From a virus: a stretch of 53,348 nt of DNA. The position numbers and the translations under genes are program-made. Position 1 is the first letter of the stretch, and each line of letters starts with the position of its first letter. Of this stretch, positions 25,173 to 33,356 are shown piece by piece. The notes under the pieces were generated by a model. The model was not told the DNA's origin, made no database searches, and saw only the letters and a list, made by a program, of their open reading frames with translations. Where the stretch lies: IMG/VR virus record IMGVR_UViG_3300029787_000068, positions 1-53,348 of that record, one strand, 5' to 3'.

Positions 25173-25640
25173 TCAAGGTAGCGCAGAGAAAATATCTACA
25201 AGTTGTGGAAACATTTTCTGTATGTCGATGTGTTGCTGCTTCAACACTTCGCTGTGAGTCTCCACAATACTCTCAACTTCCTTCTCGCACTTCTGAACTT
25301 TGTCTTGCAACTTCTGCCATCGAGTCATCAATCCTTTATCTTTTTTGAACAGTGCGTCGATCTTTTCCTGTATCGCAGCGACTTTCCGCTCATGGATCTC
25401 CAGCTGCGTCCTGAGTGCTTTCAGTTCGACCGTGGCTTCCTTGCCTGGGCGGGCCGCACTTTTGAGTAATGCTTTGGCTTTACTTAGCTCAAACAAGGTC
25501 AAACAGATCTGAGAAACTTCCATTTCTGCATCGGGGAACTCATGAATCGCAAGGTCTCCTTCAAGTCGGAGTTCCTTGTTTTTCATTTTCTCCATGCGGG
25601 TGCGAATTTCCTCGATGTCTTCGGGGAGTTTTTTTATCAT
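25173..25640 (-). CDS. Coiled-coil protein (155 aa)
   Basis: ATG at 25640 overlaps the upstream stop (ATGA). Nearly all helical with heptad-like Leu/Lys/Glu spacing (ELKALRTQLEIHERKVAAIQ, then KLQDKVQKCEKEVESIVE). The longer frame to 25817 is out-of-frame noise over the upstream gene. Function unknown; coiled coils here might be structural or scaffold-like. Confidence 0.65.
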   Translation of the reverse strand: MIKKLPEDIEEIRTRMEKMKNKELRLEGDLAIHEFPDAEMEVSQICLTLFELSKAKALLKSAARPGKEATVELKALRTQLEIHERKVAAIQEKIDALFKKDKGLMTRWQKLQDKVQKCEKEVESIVETHSEVLKQQHIDIQKMFPQLVDIFSALP

Positions 25641-26071
25641 GTAAGGGTCACCGTTTCGGGGGTGACCTGGACACAGTTCCGCTCCTCGCCCCACTTCACC
25701 CACACACGACCGTCTGGATGCTTTTCGAGATACTCCTGGGTAGGATCCTCCCAGGGCAGCGGGACCAGATTGTTGTAGTCCAGCTGAGTGATGTATCCGT
25801 AGCTCGTAAAGTTGCACCGATCCAACAGAGGAGTGTCGTCCTCTTCCTTGGGCTGGATTAACACCCCTTGGATATGTAGCTCGTCTCGATAGAAAAACAC
25901 GCCCAGGTCGTACAGGTAGCCTCGGCCCGCTTTAGCAATCTCTTCGTTGCGATCATACGGATCTCCAGGCAGTTCAAAGTCTCTTCGCAATACTTCGTCC
26001 AGAGGTCGGACCGAATAAAACCCTGCGGTCAGTACGCCCTTCAAAGTTGTCTTGGTTCTTGTATACGCCAT
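25637..26071 (-). CDS. Hypothetical protein (144 aa)
   Basis: Mixed alpha/beta protein with many aromatic and acidic residues (RGYLYDLGVFFYRDELHIQG, WEDPTQEYLEKHPDG). No family recognised. Coupled to the coiled-coil gene by ATGA overlap. Confidence 0.6.
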   Translation of the reverse strand: MAYTRTKTTLKGVLTAGFYSVRPLDEVLRRDFELPGDPYDRNEEIAKAGRGYLYDLGVFFYRDELHIQGVLIQPKEEDDTPLLDRCNFTSYGYITQLDYNNLVPLPWEDPTQEYLEKHPDGRVWVKWGEERNCVQVTPETVTLT

Positions 26072-26081
26072 TGCTTGTCTC

Positions 26082-26447
26082 CTAGAACATGTTAGGGAGT
26101 TCAGTAATTAGAGCGGTGCCACGTTCGTTGTGACGTACCACTCGCAACGCTGCGACCGACAGATTGTCGATACGCCCATCGTTTGAGTCGATCAAAATGT
26201 CTTGCGAATCCGGCATAATCAAAACCTTCAACGCTTTCTGTGTATCGATGCCGGTCAGATACCAACCCGTGCATTCCGAATCGATGAGTGCGTTCACATA
26301 CATCAGCATCTTCGGACAGGGGTCTCGGTCATTCCACTTTCGTTCTACGCACACGGGAACCGGATTTCCGTCCTTTGAAGAAAGTACACTTTGAGCTTGC
26401 GGTTTATTTTTTACAAGCCACTGGAATTTTTCAGTGCGGTCAGGCAT
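26082..26447 (-). CDS. Hypothetical protein (121 aa)
   Basis: Starts in an 8-bp overlap with the DUF6165-like gene. Beta-alpha pattern, KVLIMPDSQDILIDSNDGRI in the second half. No family recognised. Confidence 0.6.
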   Translation of the reverse strand: MPDRTEKFQWLVKNKPQAQSVLSSKDGNPVPVCVERKWNDRDPCPKMLMYVNALIDSECTGWYLTGIDTQKALKVLIMPDSQDILIDSNDGRIDNLSVAALRVVRHNERGTALITELPNMF

Positions 26448-26949
26448 GGGATTTTACTTCGACAGGTTCTTGGTGATAGTCGTTGTTGAATTTACTCTTC
26501 AACCTGTAACGGGTATCATTTAAAAAATACACGGATCTGGCACATTGCATCCATTGGAAGTCAGGGGCAAACGCATCTCCAACGGTGTCGCCCCCTTCTT
26601 TGCCAGAAGAAAACTTTTCCGCACACATAATCAATCCTTGTCGAATATCTGCTAGAGAATTATCGCCCTGAAATATGACTTTGTCTAGCTCTCGGATCTT
26701 ATCTTCGATATCCCAGAGTCGCTCGTTTATTTGTTTCAATTCTTTGTATGTTTCACTTTGAGTGATCTGCTTTGGATGGTGTCCGGCCTGCTGATGCTCG
26801 ATCAAAGCTTTCTCAAGACGGTAAGACTCTTCCCGAACTTGCAGCCTCTTGTCAGGGTCGGACAGACGCTCCATCTTAATTGCCAGAATGCTTAGTCTAT
26901 CCAGGGCTTCGCCAATACTAATCTCAATCTTCACTCCATTAAACGGCAT
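26440..26949 (-). CDS. DUF6165-like protein
   Basis: 169 aa from ATG 26949 with GAGGAGG nine bases upstream. The segment IEISIGEALDRLSILAIKME plus EESYRLEKALIEHQQAGHH strongly resembles DUF6165, a helical family found beside glycosyltransferases and in O-antigen-type clusters. It probably supports or binds a glycosyltransferase; no catalytic motif is visible. Overlaps the exonuclease 3' end by 11 bp. Confidence 0.7.
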   Translation of the reverse strand: MPFNGVKIEISIGEALDRLSILAIKMERLSDPDKRLQVREESYRLEKALIEHQQAGHHPKQITQSETYKELKQINERLWDIEDKIRELDKVIFQGDNSLADIRQGLIMCAEKFSSGKEGGDTVGDAFAPDFQWMQCARSVYFLNDTRYRLKSKFNNDYHQEPVEVKSHA

Positions 26950-27523
26950 AGATCTGTACCTCCTCATCCTCTTCTTCTGAGTTGAACATGTGCTTGAGGA
27001 CTTGCAACGCAAGGTGTGCGTCAGCCATCGCTCGATGGTGTCCCTGGACGGTAATACCTAGCTCTTTACATACTGACGCTAATCCTAATCCCTTGGGATT
27101 CCATCCTCTAGTCGATCCCCACATGTATACCATACTAGCAATGTCAATCGGCATGTCGTTGTGGGGGTAGCCTAGCCGGACCGACGAGTAGGCATGTCTC
27201 AACTGGTGGATGTCGGTGCCGCCCCAAGAGAACAGACGGAATGATTTGTATCGAGTAAACTCTGCCCACGACTTCCACATCTCTTCAAAGGTGGGAGATT
27301 CTTCGAGCATCTCGGGACGCAGGCCACTGAGTTGACTAGTAAACTCCGTGACAAAGTCCATGCGTTCGGGACGGATCAGCTGGCTGTATTCATTTAGAAC
27401 TTGCCAGGATCTGTTCACTAGAATAGCCCCGATCTCGATTATCTCGGGGGTGCCTCCCAGTAAAGCACCGGCATGCGGATCGGTGGTCTCTACATCAAAG
27501 ATTACAAAGTTCGCGTCTATCAT
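26939..27523 (-). CDS. DEDDh 3'-5' exonuclease
   Basis: About 194 aa from ATG 27523. FVIFDVETTDPHAGAL gives the first two acidic residues, FSWGGTDIHQLRHA a middle acid and HHRAMADAHLALQVL the closing His and Asp of the DnaQ/epsilon-type superfamily. Could proofread or degrade DNA or RNA. No polymerase is near it. The start lacks a clear ribosome site, so expression may be low. Confidence 0.8.
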   Translation of the reverse strand: MIDANFVIFDVETTDPHAGALLGGTPEIIEIGAILVNRSWQVLNEYSQLIRPERMDFVTEFTSQLSGLRPEMLEESPTFEEMWKSWAEFTRYKSFRLFSWGGTDIHQLRHAYSSVRLGYPHNDMPIDIASMVYMWGSTRGWNPKGLGLASVCKELGITVQGHHRAMADAHLALQVLKHMFNSEEEDEEVQIYAV

Positions 27524-27603
27524 AATAAAATGCGGGGGGCCGGTCTTTCTATGGGGGAAAATAAAAAGACCCGCCACCCCGCTACCACAAGGGTATGCTT
27601 TCC

Positions 27604-27978
27604 CTAGCTAAACAATCCGCTTTCGGTCAAGCCTTTCAACTGCTTCCAGTTGATCAAGGTTTTCCCTATTTTCAAACCTTCGGATGTAAAGGTTGCCTCA
27701 CATCCCATCTGTGGGACAAAGCAACTTACCGAAAAAGGCATCTTCAAAGATGCAGGTTTATTCGCTCGCTTCACTGCGGGCTTTGCTGCGGGCTTCCGTG
27801 TTTGTGTTGTCGCATCCTTCGCGTCAGTGCCATTAAGTTTCTTTCGGATGTTGTAAAAGGTCGCATCCGAAACCTCAAACTTCTCCATGACTTCCTTCTT
27901 GGTTGCCTTCGGATTTTGTTTGAGATAGTCAGTTACGAGGCGAGTTCGCTCGCCTCGCTTCAGGGTTGTGGTAGTCAT
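27604..27978 (-). CDS. HTH DNA-binding protein
   Basis: 124 aa from ATG 27978 with GGAGGTGGT directly before it. An N-terminal helix-turn-helix (KATKKEVMEKFEVSDATFYN) like sigma/resolvase-type recruiters, then an Ala/Lys/Pro linker (KPAAKPAVKRANKPAS) and a small C-terminal domain with two Cys. It has its own promoter. A candidate regulator of phage promoters. Confidence 0.75.
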   Translation of the reverse strand: MTTTTLKRGERTRLVTDYLKQNPKATKKEVMEKFEVSDATFYNIRKKLNGTDAKDATTQTRKPAAKPAVKRANKPASLKMPFSVSCFVPQMGCEATFTSEGLKIGKTLINWKQLKGLTESGLFS

Positions 27979-28034
27979 ACCACCTCCATACAAAAGGTTC
28001 ACAAAAGTGACAGCTAGCACTGCCGTACATATCT

Positions 28035-28064
28035 ATACTATTGGGTTGGCAATCAAAGAGTCAA
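28035..28064 (-). promoter_or_regulatory. Promoter for the HTH gene
   Basis: TTGACT (28059-28064) and TAGTAT (28035-28040), spacer 18 bp, directly after a strong terminator. No CCGATA element. Confidence 0.6.
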
Positions 28065-28077
28065 GGGGTTAGTGAAT

Positions 28078-28113
28078 AAAAAAACCCGACCCGTGGAGGC
28101 GACACGGATCGGG
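28078..28113 (-). terminator. Rho-independent terminator after holin-like gene
   Basis: CCCGATCCGTG and CACGGGTCGGG form a stem followed by TTTTTTT on the minus strand. It closes the transcription unit coming from the right. Confidence 0.88.
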
Positions 28114-28205
28114 CAGGAGGATAGGAACCTGTGGCGAGGTTCCAGAAGAGCAATCGCTCATCAGATGTTTGTCTATTCTCGTAGAGTCCACATCCTTAGT
28201 CAACT

Positions 28206-28385
28206 CTATTTGTCGCCGTCTTTAGCGAACAACAATCCGATTGCAGCTGTGACCGCTGCGACCGTGGTTGTCCAGTCCGGCTGTTCGCCATTTACCAATG
28301 CGAGACCAGCATGTGCAATCGCTATCCCCGCAGTAATAAGACCCGCAACCGTAGTCTTGACGTTACTTTTTATATCCTTACCCAT
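28206..28385 (-). CDS. Small membrane protein, holin-like
   Basis: 59 aa from ATG 28385 (AAGGAG nine bases upstream). Two hydrophobic stretches, VAGLITAGIAIAHAGLALV and TTVAAVTAAIGLLFA, joined by a short polar turn, with charged ends. Size and topology fit class II holins or phage-wide small membrane proteins. It lies downstream of the papain-like protease and other membrane genes. Confidence 0.6.
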   Translation of the reverse strand: MGKDIKSNVKTTVAGLITAGIAIAHAGLALVNGEQPDWTTTVAAVTAAIGLLFAKDGDK

Positions 28386-28445
28386 CAGTAGAATCTCCTT
28401 CGTGGAAAAAGCCACCGTCCAGCCCTGGACGGAACATGGTTATCG

Positions 28446-28778
28446 TCAGCCGAACTTTCGGCATTGAAACGTACCCGCTGACTTATCAGCGGTCTCCTTC
28501 TTCTTTTCTTCTTTCTTGGACTTGCCGGTGCCGTCACAAGTCTGGCACTTTACCATGACTGTGCCGTCACCGACTTTTCCTGTACCACCACAGTCCAGAC
28601 AAAGATCTCCAAGATCAGGCCCGACCGGATCAGCTTTACCGGATACGGCACCAGCGGTGGCTTCGATGATTCCTTGCCATTCACTCGCTGTCCATGCCTC
28701 CGCAGAACCAGATAGCAATACTAATAAGAGAAGCAGCGACAACGCCGAAGAACGCAAAATAATCAATCGGGTCCACAT
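28446..28778 (-). CDS. Exported protein with DnaJ-like Cys repeats
   Basis: 110 aa, TAGGAGACCTGT-ATG. A signal peptide (RLIILRSSALSLLLLLVLLS then SGSAEA-W) precedes two CxxCxGxG units (CLDCGGTGK and CQTCDGTGK), the zinc-binding pattern of DnaJ, and a Lys/Glu-rich tail. An exported zinc domain is unusual for phage and could act on the host envelope or on secreted virion glycans. Confidence 0.75.
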   Translation of the reverse strand: MWTRLIILRSSALSLLLLLVLLSGSAEAWTASEWQGIIEATAGAVSGKADPVGPDLGDLCLDCGGTGKVGDGTVMVKCQTCDGTGKSKKEEKKKETADKSAGTFQCRKFG

Positions 28779-28787
28779 ACAGGTCTC

Positions 28788-28949
28788 CTATTTACAAGCT
28801 TTGCAGTGACTAAGCGGAATGATCTGCACAGTCTTAACTTTGAGACACGCACCGCCACGGCATCGACGATGGTGAACTCTCCAAGCTACACCGCCAAAAA
28901 TAAAACACGCAATCAGTAAACTAGCAACCGAACTCTTCGCAAAATTCAT
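28788..28949 (-). CDS. Small Cys/His-rich protein (53 aa)
   Basis: ATG at 28949 with GGAGCAGATT upstream. An N-terminal hydrophobic helix (SVASLLIACFIFGGVAW) is followed by a basic stretch and Cys residues including SHCKACK at the C-terminus. Overlaps the protease stop by four bases. Probably an envelope-anchored peptide. Confidence 0.65.
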   Translation of the reverse strand: MNFAKSSVASLLIACFIFGGVAWRVHHRRCRGGACLKVKTVQIIPLSHCKACK

Positions 28950-29971
28950 AATCTGCTCCAGTAGTCAGAACCCCAGTCGGGGAGTTTTTGCGGGGGCCAT
29001 CCTTCGGCACCCGACAACGCTATGAAGGACCGCCTCTTCGCATCTGACCAACGAGACCAGAAGGCACCCTTCGGAATTTCAGTGTTCGTTCCGATAATTT
29101 TTCGACCGCCGGAGTTCCATCCAGATCCCCAGGAGTTCAGGATACAAACGACTGGCTCACCCCAGGTGTCGTATGCAATCTGTCGGTCGTCTACAGCAAT
29201 GATTGCCATCGCATGACTCCAACTGCCGGACCGCTTAGAAAATCCATACACATCCTTGCGGCTGCTCCATCCTTCACCGCCACATGTAGAGATCCCATAT
29301 CCATTTGCAATCAGGTCGCGAACTTCCTCAAAAGAATCGCAACTGGTCGCTTGTTTGATAGCATGCTTCATCCCGAACTCTTTGACAGAGTTGGGGGGTG
29401 AAGTTCGTCCCCACTTCCCTGCGAGAGATGCACTGTATTTGGTCAGATCGAATCCGAAGTCGGGCCGGTAATCTTTACGAACCCACATGCCGGATTCATT
29501 CACAGCCACTCGACTTGCATGATGACAGCCCCATCCATCCCCGCCATGATCACGCCACCAGTAGATCGCTTCCGTGGAGAGGACGCCATTTCGCTCTGCT
29601 ACATCCGAAACAGCGGGCGGGCCTTCTATGATGCCTGTGTCTTCGTCCGGCTTACCTGCTACAATTTCACAGGCTAAAGTTAACAGCTGTGCATTCTTAG
29701 TTGAGTGGCTGACGCAATCGCCCCGTCTTTGTGCGGGTCCAGGCATAGCCTGCGGCCAGATCATCTCAATGCACTTGAATGGAATTGACAGCTTCCCCTT
29801 TCCCGTCTCGGCCAGTCCGAACGAGTGACACGCATCTGAAGCATGAGGGGAAGACATCGTGTCGTTGAACTTGTCCTCTTCTTGCGGATCTGCATACACG
29901 CCTTCAAAGCCATCTTCATACGCTTTGACTAGGCTGTTCACAGACCTTACGTTTCTGAGTCGTCTTCTCAT
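28946..29971 (-). CDS. Papain-like (C1) cysteine protease
   Basis: About 341 aa from ATG 29971, which overlaps the upstream stop as ATGA. RGDCVSHSTKNA places the catalytic Cys, SGSWSHAMAIIA the His, and ILNSWGSGWN the Asn, in the papain order. Aromatic and Gly-rich surroundings fit the fold. It clusters with holin-like and membrane genes, so it may be a lysis enzyme cutting a protein-rich wall or a virion protease. No signal peptide is evident. Confidence 0.8.
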   Translation of the reverse strand: MRRRLRNVRSVNSLVKAYEDGFEGVYADPQEEDKFNDTMSSPHASDACHSFGLAETGKGKLSIPFKCIEMIWPQAMPGPAQRRGDCVSHSTKNAQLLTLACEIVAGKPDEDTGIIEGPPAVSDVAERNGVLSTEAIYWWRDHGGDGWGCHHASRVAVNESGMWVRKDYRPDFGFDLTKYSASLAGKWGRTSPPNSVKEFGMKHAIKQATSCDSFEEVRDLIANGYGISTCGGEGWSSRKDVYGFSKRSGSWSHAMAIIAVDDRQIAYDTWGEPVVCILNSWGSGWNSGGRKIIGTNTEIPKGAFWSRWSDAKRRSFIALSGAEGWPPQKLPDWGSDYWSRL

Positions 29972-30438
29972 TGTCGTGTGGCCCATCCTAGTGATTTAAA
30001 TACATCCACAACCTGCGCTCGGTTTGCATCGTTCAGCGGGACGACCTCGTCTCCAATTTGCAGAGTGATGTATTTGTCCACCGCTACGTTGTAGCCAGGA
30101 ATGAACGGGATCTGTCCGGCCTGAACTGCTAAAGCTCCAGCTTGCTGGTGAGTGTTCCGAACGTCTTGGGTGTTCGTCAGGATCTTTCGATCCGACCCGA
30201 TGACTGTTTCCAGTCCGAAAAATAACTTTCCAAGCTCGGGCTTTGCCTCGGGATGTTTAGCCAACACCTCAATCACGGGGCCAAGCTCTTGCTGTTGTGC
30301 AGACGTAGGCACATAGGCAGGATCTGTGTCGGTCCCGTCCGGCAGGTTGGACAACAATGGAACCAGCTTAAAAATTAAATACATCACCAACGCAATTACT
30401 GGTGAGTATCGGACTGCTTTCTTACCGTCCAAACTCAT
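29968..30438 (-). CDS. Membrane-anchored hypothetical protein
   Basis: 156 aa, begins in the 3' end of the neighbouring membrane gene. One N-terminal transmembrane helix (IALVMYLIFKLVPLL) then a soluble part with a helix (QQELGPVIEVLAKHP) and beta-like end. Could be an envelope or lysis accessory protein. Confidence 0.6.
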   Translation of the reverse strand: MSLDGKKAVRYSPVIALVMYLIFKLVPLLSNLPDGTDTDPAYVPTSAQQQELGPVIEVLAKHPEAKPELGKLFFGLETVIGSDRKILTNTQDVRNTHQQAGALAVQAGQIPFIPGYNVAVDKYITLQIGDEVVPLNDANRAQVVDVFKSLGWATRQ

Positions 30439-30737
30439 TTGGATCTCCTTGTGGATCTTGTTTTTGGTTGAGGCTGCGACTTATGTGAAGAGGGTTGTCG
30501 CCAATGATCCGCAATCACATCACCAGCGGCAACCACTGCCGCATACTCCTCGGGACATCCTTCGCAAGCTCGCATCAACTCGTTGATCAAATCCATACGA
30601 AGTTGAAAGTCTCGGGGCGTGTGTATTTTTTTAGTATCTGGGCCAAGTAAGTACTTGATGATGGGCGTCCAAAATATCGAGATGATCGACATTATGACTA
30701 AGCCCACGACAACCCATACCTCAATGCCTATGTTCAC
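30435..30737 (-). CDS. Single-TM protein (100 aa)
   Basis: Residues 5-27 (IEVWVVVGLVIMSIISIFW) are hydrophobic; the rest is basic and Ser/Pro/Lys-rich at the end (KSQPQPKTRSTRRSK). Coupled to its neighbours by overlaps. Possibly lysis related; no family recognised. Confidence 0.6.
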   Translation of the reverse strand: MNIGIEVWVVVGLVIMSIISIFWTPIIKYLLGPDTKKIHTPRDFQLRMDLINELMRACEGCPEEYAAVVAAGDVIADHWRQPSSHKSQPQPKTRSTRRSK

Positions 30738-30973
30738 GGTTCGTCCTCCATGCTCGGAAAAGTGGGAGTCTCCAGTCTCGGAGACTTAAACTTTTTCAAT
30801 TTCCTAAAATTTTCTTGATGCTCCTGCAAACAAGTATCACACAAATCTAGTTTGTCATCTTCTCGGATCGCCTCGGTTGAACGCTTAGACATGTCGGTCC
30901 ATTGCCAGTAAACCGTCAGGGCCGATGTCTTCGTCCCGCATGCACAGCAAAAGGTCGTGGTAATTTTCCCCAT
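30734..30973 (-). CDS. Zinc-finger-like small protein
   Basis: About 79 aa from ATG 30973. CCACGTKTSA and LCDTCLQEH provide two CxxC pairs. A longer upstream frame is unlikely because it runs inside the PD-(D/E)XK-like gene. The first 89 bp overlap that gene in another frame. The end overlaps the next start (ATGA). Confidence 0.6.
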   Translation of the reverse strand: MGKITTTFCCACGTKTSALTVYWQWTDMSKRSTEAIREDDKLDLCDTCLQEHQENFRKLKKFKSPRLETPTFPSMEDEP

Positions 30974-31307
30974 GCGTCTTGGTCGTATCGACGACCTCCA
31001 AATAAATGCCTGCCCGCTGACAAATGATGACACTCCGAAGATAGTAGATTCTATCGAGAGGCTCATCCTTAGCCAACAGAATTATTCCAGGCTTTTTCTG
31101 GAGTAATGCAGAATAGAGTAAAGCCTGACCTGGGGCTTCTTTATACTTCTTCAGCCATTCGACTTCAAAAGCATATTCATCGGTGACTACGTCTGCACGC
31201 GCACCGCAAAACGATTTGACTTCGGCCAGACCGCTTTTTTGTTGAGCAATCCATTTGCTCCAAGTGGTCTCTCTATCCGTCGATTTCGGGCGGGGGATCT
31301 GGTGCAT
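30885..31307 (-). CDS. PD-(D/E)XK-like nuclease fold protein
   Basis: 140 aa. FCGARADVVTDEYAFEVEWL and APGQALLYSALLQKKPGI match the pattern of small phage PD-(D/E)XK-fold proteins: an Asp in RxDV, Glu in the next strand and a helix with GQALLY. The usual Lys is replaced by Trp, so activity is uncertain. Function might be nucleic acid cleavage or binding. Confidence 0.65.
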   Translation of the reverse strand: MHQIPRPKSTDRETTWSKWIAQQKSGLAEVKSFCGARADVVTDEYAFEVEWLKKYKEAPGQALLYSALLQKKPGIILLAKDEPLDRIYYLRSVIICQRAGIYLEVVDTTKTHGENYHDLLLCMRDEDIGPDGLLAMDRHV

Positions 31308-31632
31308 TCCAATCCTTTGGTAGCTGGCCGTTCCACTTCTCGAACATTTTGATTGCTAGCTCTTCCTCAAGCTTGGCGTAGTGTGCAATCTTTTGAAGGT
31401 CTTGAACTTTCTTCTTTAACGCGCTGAGTTGAGCAAGTCCTCGGGTCTCTGATCGAGAAGCATACTTGATGATGTTCCCCATATTGTATCCGATACCGTT
31501 TAGTGTGATGTACACCACCGGCTCAATTTCATAAGTCTTATAGTGATCGCCACCTACTTGGTATGTAAGGCTTTCCATATCTTTCGTAACACTTCCATAA
31601 GTTGAGACGCCAGATTCTTCACATGAATCCAT
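31273..31632 (-). CDS. DUF3310 protein
   Basis: 119 aa from ATG 31632 with AAAAAGGAAAAC upstream. YQVGGDHYKTYEIEPVVYI and LNGIGYNMGNIIKYASR are the diagnostic DUF3310 motif, common in phages, proposed to be a nucleotide kinase or NTP-hydrolase-like protein. A helix with QDLQKIAHYAKLEEE follows. Confidence 0.85.
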   Translation of the reverse strand: MDSCEESGVSTYGSVTKDMESLTYQVGGDHYKTYEIEPVVYITLNGIGYNMGNIIKYASRSETRGLAQLSALKKKVQDLQKIAHYAKLEEELAIKMFEKWNGQLPKDWNAPDPPPEIDG

Positions 31633-31663
31633 GTTAGAGTTTTCCTTTTTTGTTTTCTTTTTT

Positions 31664-32281
31664 TTATTGGCATGAGTACGGTCTGATTTTCTCATTGGTC
31701 AAGTATCGCAACCTTTCATTGCTTACATCCCAAATATCGGGCCGATCATACTCGTCCAAAGATACGATCTTGCCTTGTAAAATATCACTCGAAACTTTTT
31801 CCGTGTCATGATAGTCAAACACATAAAATATCTCACAATCGTCACACGGAGTGTATCCCCCCGCTTTTCGATGAATTAGCAGATCCTTGACTAAATTATG
31901 CACCGCAATATCAAAAGCATGTGAAAAGTTGTTGCTGTCGTTGTGCGTGATTACAGAAGAGAACCCCTCTGCATCTTGCAACATGTTGTGCAATCGTAAG
32001 TATGCCGGAGATAGTTCGTCTTGACAGTACGCAAGGTGTTCGTCAATAACCTTTGACCCTTGCGGAAACGATCTTGGATCGTGATAGATGTAGTTCCAAA
32101 TATGAAAGTTCTCGATCTCCCAGTAGTTCATCGAGCGACGAAAAGATCGACGGAGGTCCGCATCCTGCCCGCCGGTCAAGCACACCACAGTGATGTTTGA
32201 GTCGGTGGCAAACAGTGAACCTCCATACAAGACTTCGTCTCCAGGTCGAGCAACAATCATCAAATGTTCAGCTTCACTCAT
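31664..32281 (-). CDS. PIG-L/LmbE-like deacetylase, active site altered
   Basis: 205 aa from ATG 32281 with AGGA nine bases before it. LMIVARPGDEVLYGGSL matches the N-terminal box AHPDDE of PIG-L deacetylases but has Arg for the zinc His and Gly for the first Asp; HNDSNNFSHAFDI supplies the later His motif. It may be inactive or use a different metal site. It overlaps the GT25 gene stop; a role in N-acetyl sugar processing would fit. Confidence 0.7.
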   Translation of the reverse strand: MSEAEHLMIVARPGDEVLYGGSLFATDSNITVVCLTGGQDADLRRSFRRSMNYWEIENFHIWNYIYHDPRSFPQGSKVIDEHLAYCQDELSPAYLRLHNMLQDAEGFSSVITHNDSNNFSHAFDIAVHNLVKDLLIHRKAGGYTPCDDCEIFYVFDYHDTEKVSSDILQGKIVSLDEYDRPDIWDVSNERLRYLTNEKIRPYSCQ

Positions 32282-33155
32282 CGGGTTGGTTCCTAAATCT
32301 TTCGGGATCCCAAGCTCCTTTGACGGCACCCTGGGGATACATCATTCTTCGGAGGTACGTCAGGATATCTGAGTGTACCGGATCGGCATCACTTTCGGCT
32401 GCGGGTTTATTTACCCACGCAATAATCTGTTGAATATCCAATTCGTTTTGGTCGTTGTCCAGTCCGAAAATATCCGACAACGCTGTCTGTGTCGTTGCCC
32501 AGTTCCCAGCAGTTCCATAGTCTACATCTTTGCCCAGCAGATCGGAATAAGATGCCCGCTGTGAAACTAGCATCGGCTCGAACGAATAGAACGGCATCTG
32601 ACATTGAGCATGCCATAGCCCAAGAATTTCGTCCTGAACATAGTAGTCGATGTTCTTCAGGCATTCGCCAATCATCCACGCCCCGACCTTCGGACGGAAC
32701 ATGTAGCAATGCATTCCGGTAGCCCCCAGGCATTTTCCAATCTTTTCATTGATCATGATCGGACCGACCCTGTGAAAACATCCGGCATACGCCAGTCCGT
32801 AATCGCGGGGAAGCATTTGATAGTACTTCACAAAGTCATCGAGGAACGTGTCGGGATCCAGCGGAACCGCATCGTCCTCAAAGATTAGTACTTCGTCATG
32901 CCCAGCGTTCAGGGCTTCACGCATGACCGCACAGTGAGACAGCGAACAGGCAACTGAACCCTTGCTGTGTGTTTCGTCTTCTCGATACTGACCAGCTTCA
33001 AGCGGGATCCCATCTTCGGCATCCCATGCTTGAAAGCGGTCAATGTCTGTGTTTAGTAATTCAACCCACACCTCCTCAAACTGCGACCAGCGATCAGGAC
33101 GCCGGTCTAGGTTGATGCAATACACCGCATCGAATAGTTCGTTTAATACGTTCAT
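32274..33155 (-). CDS. Glycosyltransferase, GT25 (LPS-type)
   Basis: 293 aa. VYCINLDRRPDRWSQFE at the N-terminus, SVACSLSHCAVMREAL and LIFEDDAVPLD are the three hallmark motifs of GT25 (LPS galactosyltransferase-like) enzymes; the EDD binds metal. The rest has an expected helical C-terminus. It is the first gene after the 33.2 kb non-coding region and starts an operon running left to the terminator at 28.1 kb. Confidence 0.88.
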   Translation of the reverse strand: MNVLNELFDAVYCINLDRRPDRWSQFEEVWVELLNTDIDRFQAWDAEDGIPLEAGQYREDETHSKGSVACSLSHCAVMREALNAGHDEVLIFEDDAVPLDPDTFLDDFVKYYQMLPRDYGLAYAGCFHRVGPIMINEKIGKCLGATGMHCYMFRPKVGAWMIGECLKNIDYYVQDEILGLWHAQCQMPFYSFEPMLVSQRASYSDLLGKDVDYGTAGNWATTQTALSDIFGLDNDQNELDIQQIIAWVNKPAAESDADPVHSDILTYLRRMMYPQGAVKGAWDPERFRNQPDE

Positions 33156-33159
33156 TCTG

Positions 33160-33356
33160 TTAGCATACTATAGTTTGGTCGAAAAAAAACCTCTCCTCTA
33201 CGGGCGAATATGAAGCCCTGAGAAAAAGGTCGGGTGTTTAGGCAGTCACGGACTCACCCGTGGAGGAACCGCTTGATGTGATCGCACCTCCAGTCCGACA
33301 GGGTAAATTATCCCGCCCCTGCGCCGGTTGTTTCGTTTATAAAGCCCCTGGTTGGG
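33160..33356 (-). ncRNA. Structured 3' region and terminator behind the 81-aa gene
   Basis: No ORF. Minus-strand hairpins CACGG-GTGAGT-CCGTG (33247-33262), TGGAGG...CCTCCA (33261-33292) and GGGC...GCCC (33198-33220) precede a TTTTTTTT run at 33182-33189. This could be a simple 3' UTR terminator or a small RNA processed from it. Confidence 0.5.
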
